From: Streptomyces rubiginosohelvolus
Lineage (GTDB): Bacteria; Actinomycetota; Actinomycetes; Streptomycetales; Streptomycetaceae
Direction of reading: 5' to 3'
Assembly (NCBI RefSeq): GCF_014649875.1
Contig: NZ_BMTW01000004.1
Location: 372,001 to 436,000 of the forward strand
DNA length: 64,000 nucleotides
Both the position numbers and the translations under genes were made by a program. Below the pieces are notes generated by a model that worked only from the letters and a program-made list of their open reading frames with translations, ran no database searches and was not told the origin of the DNA. Each line of letters opens with the position of its first letter. Positions within the stretch are counted from its first letter, which is position 1. Shown here piece after piece: positions 42,319 through 51,295 of this stretch.

Positions 42319-43899
42319 CTACCAGCTGGCCTTGCGGTACAGCTCCCACATCTGCATGACGGTCTGCGGGTCCAGTGCCCGCTCGCCGCCGCCGATGTCC
42401 TCGCCCGCGGCGACGTACAGCTTGCCCTGCCACAGCGGCAGCAGGCGGACGTCGTTGACGAGGATCTCCTGGGCCCGCTCGAACTGCTTGCTGACCGCGC
42501 CCCGGTCGCTCTCCTGCCGCGAGGCGGGGATCAGCTGCTGGGTGATCTCCTTGTTGATGTACGGGCTGCCGGTGACGGGCTCCTGGCCCACGAACGGGGC
42601 GACGAAGTTGTCGGGGTCCGGGAAGTCGGGGAACCAGCCGCGGCCGAAGACCGGGTACTCGCCCTTGTTGAAGCCTTCCTGGAACTTCTGCCAGGGCTCG
42701 CCCCGCAGCGTGATCTTGAACAGTCCGGACTCCTCCAGCTGCCGCTTGAGCTCCTCGAACTCGGGCTCCGTGGCGGAGCCGTAGCGGTCGGTGGTGTACC
42801 AGAAGGTCATCTTCACGGGCTCGGTGACACCGGCCTCGGAGAGGATGTTCTTCGCCTTCTTCACATCCGGGTCGCCGTAGGTGTCGAAGAAGCTCGTGGT
42901 GTGTCCGGCGATGCCCTTGGGGATCATGGAGTAGAGGGGCTCGGCGGTGCCCCGGTAGACCTTCTCGACCAGCGCGTCGCGGTCGACGACATGGGCGATC
43001 GCCTTGCGGACGGCGGGGTTCGCGGCGGCCGGGTCCTTCGGGTTGAAGACCAGGAAGCGGATGTCCGCGCCCGTGCTCTCGACGATCTGGAGGCCGGCGT
43101 TGTCGTCCTTGTTGTCCTCCAGGCTGACGACCTCCTCGGCGGTCAGACCCCGGTAGGTGGCGTCGATCTCGTCGGCCTTGAGCGCGCTCACCATGTCCGC
43201 GGACTTCTCGAAGTAGCGGATGGTGACCGCGTCGTTCTTCCGGTTGGCGAAGCCCTTGTAGTCCGGGTTCTTCTTCAGCTCGGCGGTCTTCTGGCCCTCG
43301 TAGGACTCCAGGAGGTACGGGCCGGAGCCGGTGACCTTGCCGTCGTCGCGGATCTTGTCCTTGCGGTAGTCGCCGGGGGCGACGAGCGACATGGCGGGCG
43401 TGGCCAGGATGAACGGGAACGTGGCGTCGGACTTGTTCAGGTGGAAGACGACCGTGTCGTCACCCTTGGTCTCGATCCGGTCCAGCGAGCCGAGCATCCC
43501 GGCCGGGCCGCCCTTGAAGTGGATGTCCACGATGCGGTCGATGGAGTACTTCACGGCCTCGGCGTCGAGCTTCTCGCCGTTGGAGAACTTGAGGTTCTTC
43601 TTGAGCGTGCACCGGTACGCCATGCTCGTGGCGTCGGTGAACTTGCACTCTTCCGCCGCGTCCGGCTCCGGGCTCGTACTGCCGGTGGGGAAGCTCACCA
43701 GGGTCTGGTAAACGTTCCGCATCAATTCCCAGGAACCGTCCCAGGCCGCCGCCGGATCGAGCGTGGACGGGGAGCTGGTCGTCCCGACGGTTATCTTCTG
43801 GTTCGTTTCCGATCCGCTGTCGGAAAGGAGACCGCAGCCGGCCAGCAGAGAAAGGGAAGCTAGGGCTGCAGCAGCCTGCAGACTGGCCCGGTAGAACAC
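42319..43899 (-). CDS. ABC transporter substrate-binding lipoprotein, peptide/nickel (SBP_bac_5) family
   Basis: A 526-residue extracytoplasmic binding protein. The lipoprotein signal ends in SLSLLAGC, so the mature protein is anchored by its lipidated Cys near residue 22. The SBP family-5 core follows: GTTSSPSTLDPAAAWDGSW, VSALKADEIDATYRGL, VRKAIAHVVDRDALVEKVY and PDFPDPDNFVAPF. Relatives bind oligopeptides. No permease or ATPase gene is adjacent, so it is an orphan that must borrow a transporter or act as a sensor. GTG at 43899 has GAGGAG seven bases upstream, better than the GTG six bases earlier. Confidence 0.92.
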   Translation of the reverse strand: MFYRASLQAAAALASLSLLAGCGLLSDSGSETNQKITVGTTSSPSTLDPAAAWDGSWELMRNVYQTLVSFPTGSTSPEPDAAEECKFTDATSMAYRCTLKKNLKFSNGEKLDAEAVKYSIDRIVDIHFKGGPAGMLGSLDRIETKGDDTVVFHLNKSDATFPFILATPAMSLVAPGDYRKDKIRDDGKVTGSGPYLLESYEGQKTAELKKNPDYKGFANRKNDAVTIRYFEKSADMVSALKADEIDATYRGLTAEEVVSLEDNKDDNAGLQIVESTGADIRFLVFNPKDPAAANPAVRKAIAHVVDRDALVEKVYRGTAEPLYSMIPKGIAGHTTSFFDTYGDPDVKKAKNILSEAGVTEPVKMTFWYTTDRYGSATEPEFEELKRQLEESGLFKITLRGEPWQKFQEGFNKGEYPVFGRGWFPDFPDPDNFVAPFVGQEPVTGSPYINKEITQQLIPASRQESDRGAVSKQFERAQEILVNDVRLLPLWQGKLYVAAGEDIGGGERALDPQTVMQMWELYRKASW

Positions 43900-44017
43900 G
43901 TGCACGCTCCTCGATCAGCCATGGGTCGGCAGACCATACCGCAGCGCCCCACCAGGTCAATCCGCTGACCCGGCGGGGCACTTGACTCAATCAGGGCCAA
44001 ATCGGTCCAGGCCGCTC

Positions 44018-44773
44018 TCAGCCCACGCCCGCGTTGAGGAAAATTCCTCCGTCGACCACGAGGGTCTGGCCGGTGATCCAGTCGGACTGTGCGGAGGTCA
44101 GGAAGGCCGCCGCACCTCCGATGTCCTCGGGCACACCGAGCCGGCCCAGCGGGTAGGCGGCGGCCGCCTCCGCTTCACGGCCCTCGTAGAGCGCCTCGGC
44201 GAACTTCGTCTTGACCACGGCCGGGGCGATCGCGTTGACCCGGACGACCGGGGCGAACTCGTGCGCCAGCTGGGCGGTCAGGTTGATCATGGCCGCCTTC
44301 GACATCCCGTACGCGCCGATGAACGGCGAGGGGGCGACGCCGGCGACGGAGGCGATGTTGACGATCGCCCCGCCGTTCTCCTTCTGCCAGGCCTTCCAGG
44401 TCTGCTGGGCGAAGCCGAGCGCCGAGATCACATTGGTCTCGTAGACCTTGCGGGCCACATTCAGGTCGAGCTCGGCCATGGGGCCGAAGACCGGGTTGGT
44501 CCCGGCGTTGTTGACCAGGAAGTCGACCCGGCCGAACGCCTCCATCGTGCGCTCGACCGCCGCGGCCTGGTGCGCCTCGTCGTGCGCCTTGCCGGGAATG
44601 GCGATGACACGGTCGGCACCGAGCCGCTCCACGGCCTTCTTGAGGGCGTCCTCGCCCCGCCCGGTGATGGCGACCCGGTCGCCGCGGGCGACGAGCGCCT
44701 CGGCGATCCCGTAGCCGATGCCCCGGCTGGCGCCCGTGACGAGGGCGACCTTTCCACTGTCCTGCACCGTCAT
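44018..44773 (-). CDS. SDR family oxidoreductase
   Basis: A 251-residue classical short-chain dehydrogenase. The cofactor loop is TGASRGIGYGIAEAL, NNAG is present (FLVNNAGTNPV), and the catalytic set reads Ser in NIASVAGVAPS and Tyr-x3-Lys in YGMSKAAMINL. It ends in the family pattern DWITGQTLVVDGG. It is the second gene of a two-gene operon with the fabG-like gene 20 bp upstream. The substrate is probably an acyl or hydroxyacyl derivative, by association. Confidence 0.92.
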   Translation of the reverse strand: MTVQDSGKVALVTGASRGIGYGIAEALVARGDRVAITGRGEDALKKAVERLGADRVIAIPGKAHDEAHQAAAVERTMEAFGRVDFLVNNAGTNPVFGPMAELDLNVARKVYETNVISALGFAQQTWKAWQKENGGAIVNIASVAGVAPSPFIGAYGMSKAAMINLTAQLAHEFAPVVRVNAIAPAVVKTKFAEALYEGREAEAAAAYPLGRLGVPEDIGGAAAFLTSAQSDWITGQTLVVDGGIFLNAGVG

Positions 44774-44793
44774 GATGTCCGCTGCCCTTCGGA

Positions 44794-45555
44794 TCAGTTG
44801 AGGGGTCCGCCGGCCACGTACATGACCTGGCCGGAGACGAAGCCCGCGTCGTCGCCCGCGAAGAAGGCGATGGCGTTCGCGACGTCCTCGGGACGGCCGA
44901 CGCGCTGGACCGGGATCTGGGTGGCGGCCGCCGCCTGGAACTCCTCGAAGCCCATGCCGACGCGCTCGGCGGTCTGCGCGGTCATCTCGGTGACGATGAA
45001 GCCCGGCGCGACGGCGTTGGCGGTGACGCCGAACTTGCCGAGTTCCTTGGCGAGCGTCTTGGTGAGGCCCTGGAGGCCCGCCTTGACCGCGGAGTAGTTG
45101 GCCTGGCCCCGGTTGCCGAGGGCCGAGGAGGAGGAGAGCGAGACGATCCGGCCGAACTTGGCCTCGACCATGTGAGCCTGGACGGCCTTGGCCATCAGGA
45201 ACGCGCCCTTGAGGTGCACGTTCATCACGATGTCCCAGTCGGACTCGCTCATCTTGAACAGCAGGTTGTCGCGGAGCACGCCCGCGTTGTTCACGAGGAT
45301 CGTCGGCGCGCCCAGCTCGGCGGCGACCCGCGCGACGGCGGCTTCCACCTGACCGGCGTCCGACACGTCGCAGCCGACGGCCAGCGCGGTGCCCCCGGCG
45401 GCGGTGATCTTCTCGACCGTGTCCTTGCAGGCCGCCTCGTCGAGATCGAGTACGGCGACGGCGCGGCCCTCGGCCGCGAGGCGTACGGCGGTGGCGGCGC
45501 CGATGCCCCGCGCCGCTCCCGTCACGATGGCGACGCGCTGCTCGGTGGTGGACAT
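44794..45555 (-). CDS. fabG: 3-oxoacyl-[acyl-carrier-protein] reductase-like SDR
   Basis: A 253-residue classical SDR closest in pattern to FabG: TGAARGIGAATAVRL, NNAGVLRDNLLFKMSESDWD, SLSSSSALGNRGQANYSAVK with the Ser-Tyr-Lys triad, and GFIVTEMTAQ. FabG reduces beta-ketoacyl-ACP or -CoA with NADPH. The context (second SDR, TetR-like operator) suggests a fatty acid degradation or modification role rather than the housekeeping fab cluster. GAGGAG precedes the ATG. Confidence 0.9.
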   Translation of the reverse strand: MSTTEQRVAIVTGAARGIGAATAVRLAAEGRAVAVLDLDEAACKDTVEKITAAGGTALAVGCDVSDAGQVEAAVARVAAELGAPTILVNNAGVLRDNLLFKMSESDWDIVMNVHLKGAFLMAKAVQAHMVEAKFGRIVSLSSSSALGNRGQANYSAVKAGLQGLTKTLAKELGKFGVTANAVAPGFIVTEMTAQTAERVGMGFEEFQAAAATQIPVQRVGRPEDVANAIAFFAGDDAGFVSGQVMYVAGGPLN

Positions 45556-45649
45556 GCTTGGTTCTCCTCGCCCTTGGATAGCGGCTCAGCGGACATCGGG
45601 GCGCTTCCCCGCCAGCCCTGACACTCCCTGACGGAAAGACCTCCGATTG

Positions 45650-45665
45650 CTGAGCAACCGCTTAG
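45650..45665. promoter_or_regulatory. Inverted repeat upstream of the fabG-SDR operon
   Basis: CTGAGC-AACC-GCTTAG is a 6-4-6 inverted repeat with one mismatch, 95 bp upstream of the fabG start. It lies in the only relatively AT-rich stretch of the gap and resembles TetR-family operators that control fatty-acid genes in actinobacteria. No TetR gene is adjacent. Confidence 0.4.
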
Positions 45666-45793
45666 TACCTTCAGCAGACGAGACGCTAGAAGCCCTGGCA
45701 CCCGGTGTCAACGGCGCACGCCCCGGCGGGCCGTACGTCACACCGGGCGGGAGCGTCCGCCGCTGTGCCGTCGTGGCCCGGCCGGGGCGCGGA

Positions 45794-46177
45794 TCAGCGC
45801 ACGAGGAGGTCGAGCAGCCGTTCCACCTCACCGGCCGGGTCGGTGGTCAGCCCGCTGTGCACCGCCCCGGGCTGGACGACCGTGGAGCGCGGGGCGATCA
45901 GCCAGCGGAACCGCCGTCCGGCGTCGTCGCCCGCCGCCTGACCGGCCTCCGCACCGCCGCCGCAGACCCCTTCGACGGCGCGCAGGGCGGCCCGCACCCC
46001 GACGACGTCGGCGTCCGGGTCGAGCGCGTTCAGCTTCGCCTCGTCGAGGTAGGTCCGGGCGGCCACGAACGAGTGGGCCCGGCAGTAGACGAGCACCCCG
46101 GCGTTGAAGCACTCCCCCCGCTCGACCCGGGGCACGACGCGCAGGAGCGCGTACTCGAAGACATCGCGCCGCGTCAT
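45794..46177 (-). CDS. DUF3037 domain protein
   Basis: A 127-residue protein that matches DUF3037: FEYALLRVVPRVERGECFNA with the conserved Glu and Asn, GVLVYCRAHSFVAART, and LDPDADVVGVRAALRAVEGV. The ATG overlaps the stop of the HipA-like kinase gene by four bases (ATGA), so the pair is translationally coupled. The family often accompanies HipA-like kinases, but its biochemical role is unknown. It might be a partner, substrate or antagonist of the kinase. Confidence 0.88.
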   Translation of the reverse strand: MTRRDVFEYALLRVVPRVERGECFNAGVLVYCRAHSFVAARTYLDEAKLNALDPDADVVGVRAALRAVEGVCGGGAEAGQAAGDDAGRRFRWLIAPRSTVVQPGAVHSGLTTDPAGEVERLLDLLVR

Positions 46178-47055
46178 CGGCCGCCCTCCTCGCCGGTACG
46201 GGCGACCGCCGCGGCGCGGTCGTCGCCCGCGGCCTGCTTCCGCCGTGGTGGCAGCCGGTCGGTGAGCCAGCCCGGGGCCTGGGAGGGCCGGGTCGCGGTG
46301 GGCGCGTCCAGCGTGATCCGCTCGTGGATGGTCGCGGCCCGCGCGAGCAGCGGGGCGACATAGGCCCGGCGCACCTCGTCGGCGGAGCCGAAGCCGGGCT
46401 CGTCGGCCAGCCAGACGTCCGGTACGTCGGCGGCGACCTCGGTGAGCAGCTCCTCGGTGACGAGCGGGGCGAGCTCGGCGGCGGCGGCCGCGATGTCCGG
46501 CCCGAAGGGGGCCAGGACGTGGTCGGAGGCGTTGTACGGCTTGGCGGCGGACGCCTGGGCACCCGGCCAGTTGTGGTGCCAGATCATGGTCGCGCCGTGG
46601 TCGATGAGCCAGAGGTCGCCGTGCCAGACGAGCAGGTTGGGGTTGCGCCAGGAACGGTCCACGTTGTTGATCAGCGCGTCGAACCAGACGATCCGCCCGG
46701 CCTCGGCCGACCCGACCTCGTAGGCGAGCGGGTCGAACCCGAACGAGCCCGGCAGATAGTCCATCCCGAGGTTCAGCCCGCCACTCGCCCGGAGCAGCTC
46801 CTGCACCTCCTCGTCGGGCTCGGCGAGTCCGATGACGGGGTCGAGCTCAATGGTCACCAGCTCGGGCACCCGCAGTCCCAGCCGCCGGCCGAGCTCCCCG
46901 CAGATGATCTCGGCGACGAGCGTCTTGCGGCCCTGTCCTGCACCGGTGAACTTCATGACGTACGTACCGAGATCGTCGGCCTCGACGATGCCGGGGAGCG
47001 AGCCACCCTCACGCAGGGGCGTGACGTAGCGGGTCGCAATGACCTCTTCTAGCAT
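46174..47055 (-). CDS. HipA-like kinase
   Basis: A 293-residue protein with a HipA-type kinase core. The ATP-binding lysine is in TYVMKFTGAGQGRKTL near residue 34, the helix C acid in VAEIICGELGRRLGL, the catalytic loop in FDALINNVDRSWRNPNLLVW and the metal-binding Asp in LWLIDHGATM. It lacks the N-terminal subdomain of E. coli HipA and has no HipB-type antitoxin gene beside it; its partner is the overlapping DUF3037 gene. The C-terminal 100 residues are Ala/Arg-rich. A TAAAAT -10 candidate precedes the gene. Confidence 0.87.
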   Translation of the reverse strand: MLEEVIATRYVTPLREGGSLPGIVEADDLGTYVMKFTGAGQGRKTLVAEIICGELGRRLGLRVPELVTIELDPVIGLAEPDEEVQELLRASGGLNLGMDYLPGSFGFDPLAYEVGSAEAGRIVWFDALINNVDRSWRNPNLLVWHGDLWLIDHGATMIWHHNWPGAQASAAKPYNASDHVLAPFGPDIAAAAAELAPLVTEELLTEVAADVPDVWLADEPGFGSADEVRRAYVAPLLARAATIHERITLDAPTATRPSQAPGWLTDRLPPRRKQAAGDDRAAAVARTGEEGGR

Positions 47056-47088
47056 TTCTTCGGGCCACCCATCCCTTGTGAAGTGAGC

Positions 47089-47110
47089 ATTTTAGCCGGG
47101 GGTGATCACC
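47089..47110 (-). promoter_or_regulatory. Promoter and GGTGATCACC palindrome of the hipA-like/DUF3037 operon
   Basis: On the minus strand TAAAAT (plus 47089-47094) is the best -10 match in the region and would give a leader of about 25-30 bases. The perfect palindrome GGTGATCACC (47101-47110) lies immediately upstream, in the spacer/-35 region, where a bound protein would block polymerase or replace a poor -35. Confidence 0.45.
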
Positions 47111-47350
47111 GGGCAGGCCGGCCTCGGCGCCCGCTCCCCCGGTGAACGGTTCGTGCCGCGCGGTGGTGTCGGCGTTTCGGCCACTTCCTGCCCGGTCCCG
47201 CTCCGGGCCCCACCAGGGGTCCCGCGCCCGCGGGGTTCCTGACGCCGGGGATCACGGGCCTCACAGCACGACCGGATGACGTGTGTTCGATATTGCGGCC
47301 GCCTCGTTGTACCTCGTGACTCTGCCGCAGCGACCGTCCGAGGGGGAACG

Positions 47351-49291
47351 ATGACGTCGGCCATCACGCAGGACCAGCCGCCACAACGACCGCGAGGGGG
47401 TGCGCCGGACGACGCACCGGAGGAGGCCGGTGTTCGAGAGGAGGAGTATCTCTACCGGGACGAGTCCCGGCTCGGGGCCGGATCCCAGCTGACCTCACGG
47501 ACCATGGCACGGCGCCTGCCCGCCCTCGTCCGGCGCTCGGTGCGGATGGCCTGGCACGTGGACCGCGGCGCGACCGTCGGCCTGCTGGTGTGCCAGATCG
47601 GGACCGGTGTCCTCGCGGCCCTCGGTCTCCTGGCCGTCACGGGCACGATCACCGCACTGGTCTCCTCGGGCGACATCACCGAGCGCCTGTGGGACGCCGC
47701 CCCGCAGCTCGCCGTCATCGCCACCGCCGCCGGTCTGCGCGCGCTGCTGGGCATCACCGTCGTCTGGCTCACCGGCCGGCTGCGCCCGGTGCTCGGCCGG
47801 GCGGCGGAGCTGACGATGATCGAGGCCGCGCTGGGCGCGGAGCTGGCCGCCAACAACAAGCCCGGTTACAACGACGCCTACGACATCGCCGACCGTGGCG
47901 CGCAGGTCACCCCCGACCTCGTCGAGGAGGCGCAGGACGTCCTCGCGGCCACCGCCACACTCGCCGCCGGGGCGACCGTGCTGACCGTCCTGCACCCGCT
48001 TCTCCTTCCCCTCCTCCTTCTCGCGACCCTGCCGCAGGCCGCCGCCTACGTCCGCTCGGCCCGCGTGATCTATCTCGCCGGTCTGGAGACCTCCGGGCGG
48101 CGCCGGATGCTGAGCAAACTGCGCTGGCACATGGCCTACATGGAGTCCAGCGAGGAGATGCGAGCCTGCCTGGCCGGTCCCTTCCTCACCGGCCGCTACC
48201 GAAAGCTGGCCGCCACCGTCAACGCGGCCGAACGCAGCGCCGCGAACACCGGTGCCTGGATGGGACTGGCCGGGGCCGCTGCCGGCGGAGTCGCCTCGAT
48301 CGCGGTGTGGGCGGCGCTGCTGTGGCTCCTGGCCTCGGGGCGGATGGACCTGGCGGCGGGCGGCGGCGCCGTGTTCGCTCTCCAGACCGCCACCGGCTCG
48401 GTGCGGGGCATCATCAGCGGCGGGGCCCGCCTGGTGCGCACCGGCTGGTATGTGCAGGACTGGCAGAACTTCCTCGACAACGCCCACGGCCAGGCCATGA
48501 CCGACTCCCGTGGCACCGCCTCCCTGACCGCCGCCCCGCAGCGCTTCGAGGTCCGCGACGTCACCTACCGCTACGACGGCGCCCCGAAGGACAGCCTGCG
48601 CAACGTCTCGCTGCTGGTGAAGCGCGGCGAGATCGTGGCGCTGGTCGGGGAGAACGGCTCCGGCAAGTCCACGCTCTCCCGCCTGCTGTGCGGGCTGTTG
48701 CTGCCCACCGAGGGCGACGTGGCCTGGGACCACGCCTCCACGGTGGACCTCGATCCGTGGACGGCATGGGAGCATGTCGCGCTGGTGCCGCAGAAGTTCA
48801 CGTATCTGCCGCTGACGATGCGCGACAACATCACCTTCGGCCAGGGCGACACCGGTGACGCGGCCGTGCTCGCCGCGTGCGAGTCGTCCGGTGCCGCGGA
48901 GATCCTGCCGGAGCTCCGCTCCGGCCTGAACACCCTCCTCACCAGCGAATGGTTCGGCGGGCAGCAGCTCTCCGGCGGACAGTGGCAGCGCCTGGTCCTC
49001 ACCCGCGCCTTCCACCGGCAGGCCGCGCTGCTGGTGATGGACGAACCCACGGCCGCGCTCGACGCCCGCGCGGAGCACCGGATCTTCACCGGCCTGCGCG
49101 ACCTGGCCAAGGACCGCGCCGTCCTGCTGATCACCCACCGCCTCACCAATGTGGCGGTCGCCGACCGGATCGTCGTCCTGGACGAGGGCCGGATCGTGCA
49201 GGAGGGCACTTACGCCCAGCTCACCCGGGAGCCGGGGCTCTTCCGGTCCCTGTGGGAACTGCAGCGCCGTATGAGCGACGGCGCCGCCTGA
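47351..49291 (+). CDS. ABC transporter, fused permease/ATPase (exporter half-transporter)
   Basis: A 646-residue type I exporter. An N-terminal cytoplasmic tail (1-45) leads to a six-helix transmembrane domain (about 60-360), then the ATPase: Walker A LVGENGSGKSTLSRLL, Q-loop ALVPQKFTY, signature QLSGGQWQRLVLTRAF, Walker B LLVMDEPTAALDARAE and H-loop LLITHRLTN. It probably works as a homodimer, as no partner is adjacent. The substrate is unknown. AGGGGG precedes the ATG. The 295-bp gap upstream holds the hipA promoter and, near 47285-47330, a likely promoter for this gene. Confidence 0.92.
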   Translation: MTSAITQDQPPQRPRGGAPDDAPEEAGVREEEYLYRDESRLGAGSQLTSRTMARRLPALVRRSVRMAWHVDRGATVGLLVCQIGTGVLAALGLLAVTGTITALVSSGDITERLWDAAPQLAVIATAAGLRALLGITVVWLTGRLRPVLGRAAELTMIEAALGAELAANNKPGYNDAYDIADRGAQVTPDLVEEAQDVLAATATLAAGATVLTVLHPLLLPLLLLATLPQAAAYVRSARVIYLAGLETSGRRRMLSKLRWHMAYMESSEEMRACLAGPFLTGRYRKLAATVNAAERSAANTGAWMGLAGAAAGGVASIAVWAALLWLLASGRMDLAAGGGAVFALQTATGSVRGIISGGARLVRTGWYVQDWQNFLDNAHGQAMTDSRGTASLTAAPQRFEVRDVTYRYDGAPKDSLRNVSLLVKRGEIVALVGENGSGKSTLSRLLCGLLLPTEGDVAWDHASTVDLDPWTAWEHVALVPQKFTYLPLTMRDNITFGQGDTGDAAVLAACESSGAAEILPELRSGLNTLLTSEWFGGQQLSGGQWQRLVLTRAFHRQAALLVMDEPTAALDARAEHRIFTGLRDLAKDRAVLLITHRLTNVAVADRIVVLDEGRIVQEGTYAQLTREPGLFRSLWELQRRMSDGAA

Positions 49292-49322
49292 CCTCCCCGG
49301 CACGCCGCGCCGGGGCGCCTCT

Positions 49323-50048
49323 TCACCAGGGCACGGAGCCCTCGTCGTCGAAGAGGCCCCCGGTCGGCCCGTCGTCGGGGAGGGTCGCGAGCCTGATCGC
49401 GACCCGTGCCCCTTCCTCGGCGGTGCGGGTCCCGCTGAAACCGTTCAGGTCGGTGGCCACATAGCCGGGGCAGGCGTTGTTCACGAGGATCGAGGTGGAG
49501 CGCAGCTCCGCGGCGTACTGGACGGTGACCGCGTTGAGGAAGGTCTTCGTCGGCGCGTAGCCCCCGCTGACCCCTCCGAGGTGGGTGGCGGGGTCGGTCT
49601 GCAGGGTCAGGGAGCCGACGTGGCTGGACTGGTTGACGATCCGCGGATGCGCGGAGCGGCGCAGCAGGGGCAGCATCGCGTTGGTGACCCGGACGACCCC
49701 GACGACGTTGGTGTCGACCAGCCGCAGGAGGGCGGCGGGGTCGAGCGACGTCGGCTCGTCGGGCCAACCGCCCGCCGCACCGGCGTTGTTGACGAGTACG
49801 TCGAGCCGGCCCGCGCGCTCCTCCACGAGCCGGGCGGCGGCCCTCACGTCGGCGTCGTCGGTGACGTCGAGCGGGACGGCGAAGGCGTCGATCCCCCTCG
49901 CGCACAGCGCCGCGACGGCCTGCGCGCCGCGCTCCCGGTCCCTGGCGCCGATGCCGACGCTCCAGCCGAGCGCGCCGAGGCCCGCCGCGATCTCGTATCC
50001 GATTCCCTTGTTCGCGCCGGTGACCAGCGCGATCGTCTGTTCGCTCAT
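49323..50048 (-). CDS. SDR family oxidoreductase
   Basis: A 241-residue SDR of the carbonyl-reductase-like type: [34 protein letters not shown] and the catalytic region [20 protein letters not shown] (Tyr-x3-Lys). NADPH dependence is suggested by the arginines in [10 protein letters not shown]. The ATG at 50048 gives the standard N-terminus ([14 protein letters not shown]). It is divergent from a LysR regulator 104 bp away, which probably controls it. Confidence 0.9.
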   Translation of the reverse strand: MSEQTIALVTGANKGIGYEIAAGLGALGWSVGIGARDRERGAQAVAALCARGIDAFAVPLDVTDDADVRAAARLVEERAGRLDVLVNNAGAAGGWPDEPTSLDPAALLRLVDTNVVGVVRVTNAMLPLLRRSAHPRIVNQSSHVGSLTLQTDPATHLGGVSGGYAPTKTFLNAVTVQYAAELRSTSILVNNACPGYVATDLNGFSGTRTAEEGARVAIRLATLPDDGPTGGLFDDEGSVPW

Positions 50049-50103
50049 GTCCGCCAGCATCGGCGGCCGGGCGCCGGGGACCAACACCGTACGGGCCTGG
50101 CAG

Positions 50104-50122
50104 CGATGCCTTCGCGGCATCG
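50104..50122. promoter_or_regulatory. Inverted repeat between SDR and LysR genes
   Basis: CGATGCC-TTCGC-GGCATCG is a 7-5-7 perfect dyad, midway between the divergent starts (50048 and 50153). Dyads of this kind in a LysR/target intergenic gap are the usual LysR recognition site. It begins 31 bp before the LysR start. Confidence 0.5.
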
Positions 50123-50152
50123 GTAGCGGTCAGGGCGGGTTACGGTGCCGCC

Positions 50153-50992
50153 ATGGAGATGCGTGAGCTGCGGTACTTCGTCGCGGTCGCGGAGGAACTG
50201 CACTTCGGCAGAGCGGCCGAGCGGCTGGGGATCGCCCAGCCGGCGCTGTCCCGTGCGCTCGCCGGCCTGGAGAGACGGCTCGGGGTGGTGCTGCTGGAGC
50301 GGTCCAGCCGCCGGGTCCGGCTCACCGATGCGGGAGCGGTGCTGCTGACGGAGGCGCGTGCGATCCTCGCGGCGGCGGAGGCTGCCGAGCGCCGCACCCG
50401 GGAAGCGGCCGAGCGGCGGCCGCGTATCGCCCTGGCGGTCAAGGCCGGGACGGCGGGCGAGCTGCTGGCCAAGGTGCTCGACGCGTACGCCGCGCACCCC
50501 GGCGCGTGCGCGGTCGATCTGCTGCTGTGCGAGGCGCACGAGCAGCGGGAGCTGGTGTGCTCGGGGCGGGCGGACGTGGCGCTGCTGCATCTGCCGTTCG
50601 ACACCGTCACCGGACTCGACACGGAGGCGCTGCTGACCGAGGGGCAGGTCGTGGTCCTGCCCGGCGACCACGCGCTGGCCGGCCGGACGGCGGTGTCGCA
50701 GGCCGAGGTGACCACCGCGCCCGGCCCTCCCTCGGCCCGCTGGCCCGCCCCGGACGGCAGCTGCCCCGAGGGCCCCGGGGTCGCCGTGCGGAACCTGACC
50801 CAGCTCTTCCAGCTGATCGCCCTCGGCCGGGCCACCGTGGTCCTGCCCGCCTCGGCCGCCGTCGACCTGCGGCGGGACCTGGTCGCCGTGCCGGTGACGG
50901 ACGCGCCGCCGGTGACGACGGTGCTCGCCTGGCTGCCGGAGAGCCGGTCGCGGCCGGTGGCCGATCTCGTCCGGGTGGCGGCGACGGTCTGA
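50153..50992 (+). CDS. LysR family transcriptional regulator
   Basis: A 279-residue LTTR. The N-terminal HTH is typical ([20 protein letters not shown], then [20 protein letters not shown]), and a substrate-binding domain starts near residue 90 ([18 protein letters not shown]). It probably activates or represses the divergent SDR gene through the dyad between them. TACGGT lies six bases before the ATG, so the message may be leaderless. Confidence 0.93.
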   Translation: MEMRELRYFVAVAEELHFGRAAERLGIAQPALSRALAGLERRLGVVLLERSSRRVRLTDAGAVLLTEARAILAAAEAAERRTREAAERRPRIALAVKAGTAGELLAKVLDAYAAHPGACAVDLLLCEAHEQRELVCSGRADVALLHLPFDTVTGLDTEALLTEGQVVVLPGDHALAGRTAVSQAEVTTAPGPPSARWPAPDGSCPEGPGVAVRNLTQLFQLIALGRATVVLPASAAVDLRRDLVAVPVTDAPPVTTVLAWLPESRSRPVADLVRVAATV

Positions 50993-51295
50993 GCCCTCCG
51001 GGGGTCCGTCGCAGAAGGCGCCCCACGTTACGCGGCGCTACGGGTGTCCGGCACCCCTGAGGGGCGCGGCGGTCTGGTGCGGCTGCCGGTCCGCTGGACG
51101 GCCTCGGCCCGGAGCCCGGCATACCCCGTCCCGGTGACGGGTAGTGGCCTGTTCTCCGCCGGTGCGGCGAGCGGTAGGTGGTCCTCCGTTCCCCGCCGGT
51201 GTTCGCGCACGGTCGGCAGCCCGCCGGGCCGCAGGCGCGTGCAGCCGAACGGGCCGCGTGTGCGGTCGCCCGGCCCGCCTTCCCATGGAGCGTCC
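50993..51295. other. Intergenic region before the ArsR-type regulator
   Basis: No gene is supported in these 303 bp. A broken dyad TACCC-C-GTC...GAC-GGGTA (51122-51143) and CCCCTGAGGGG (51055-51065) are the only symmetric elements. The first could be an operator for the following regulator. Frames that run through the region are low-complexity and lack ribosome-binding sites. Confidence 0.5.

Noticed and set aside
51055..51143. Small gene ahead of the ArsR-type regulator
   Set aside because: Frames here are Arg/Pro/Gly low complexity without a ribosome-binding site; only weak dyads are visible.
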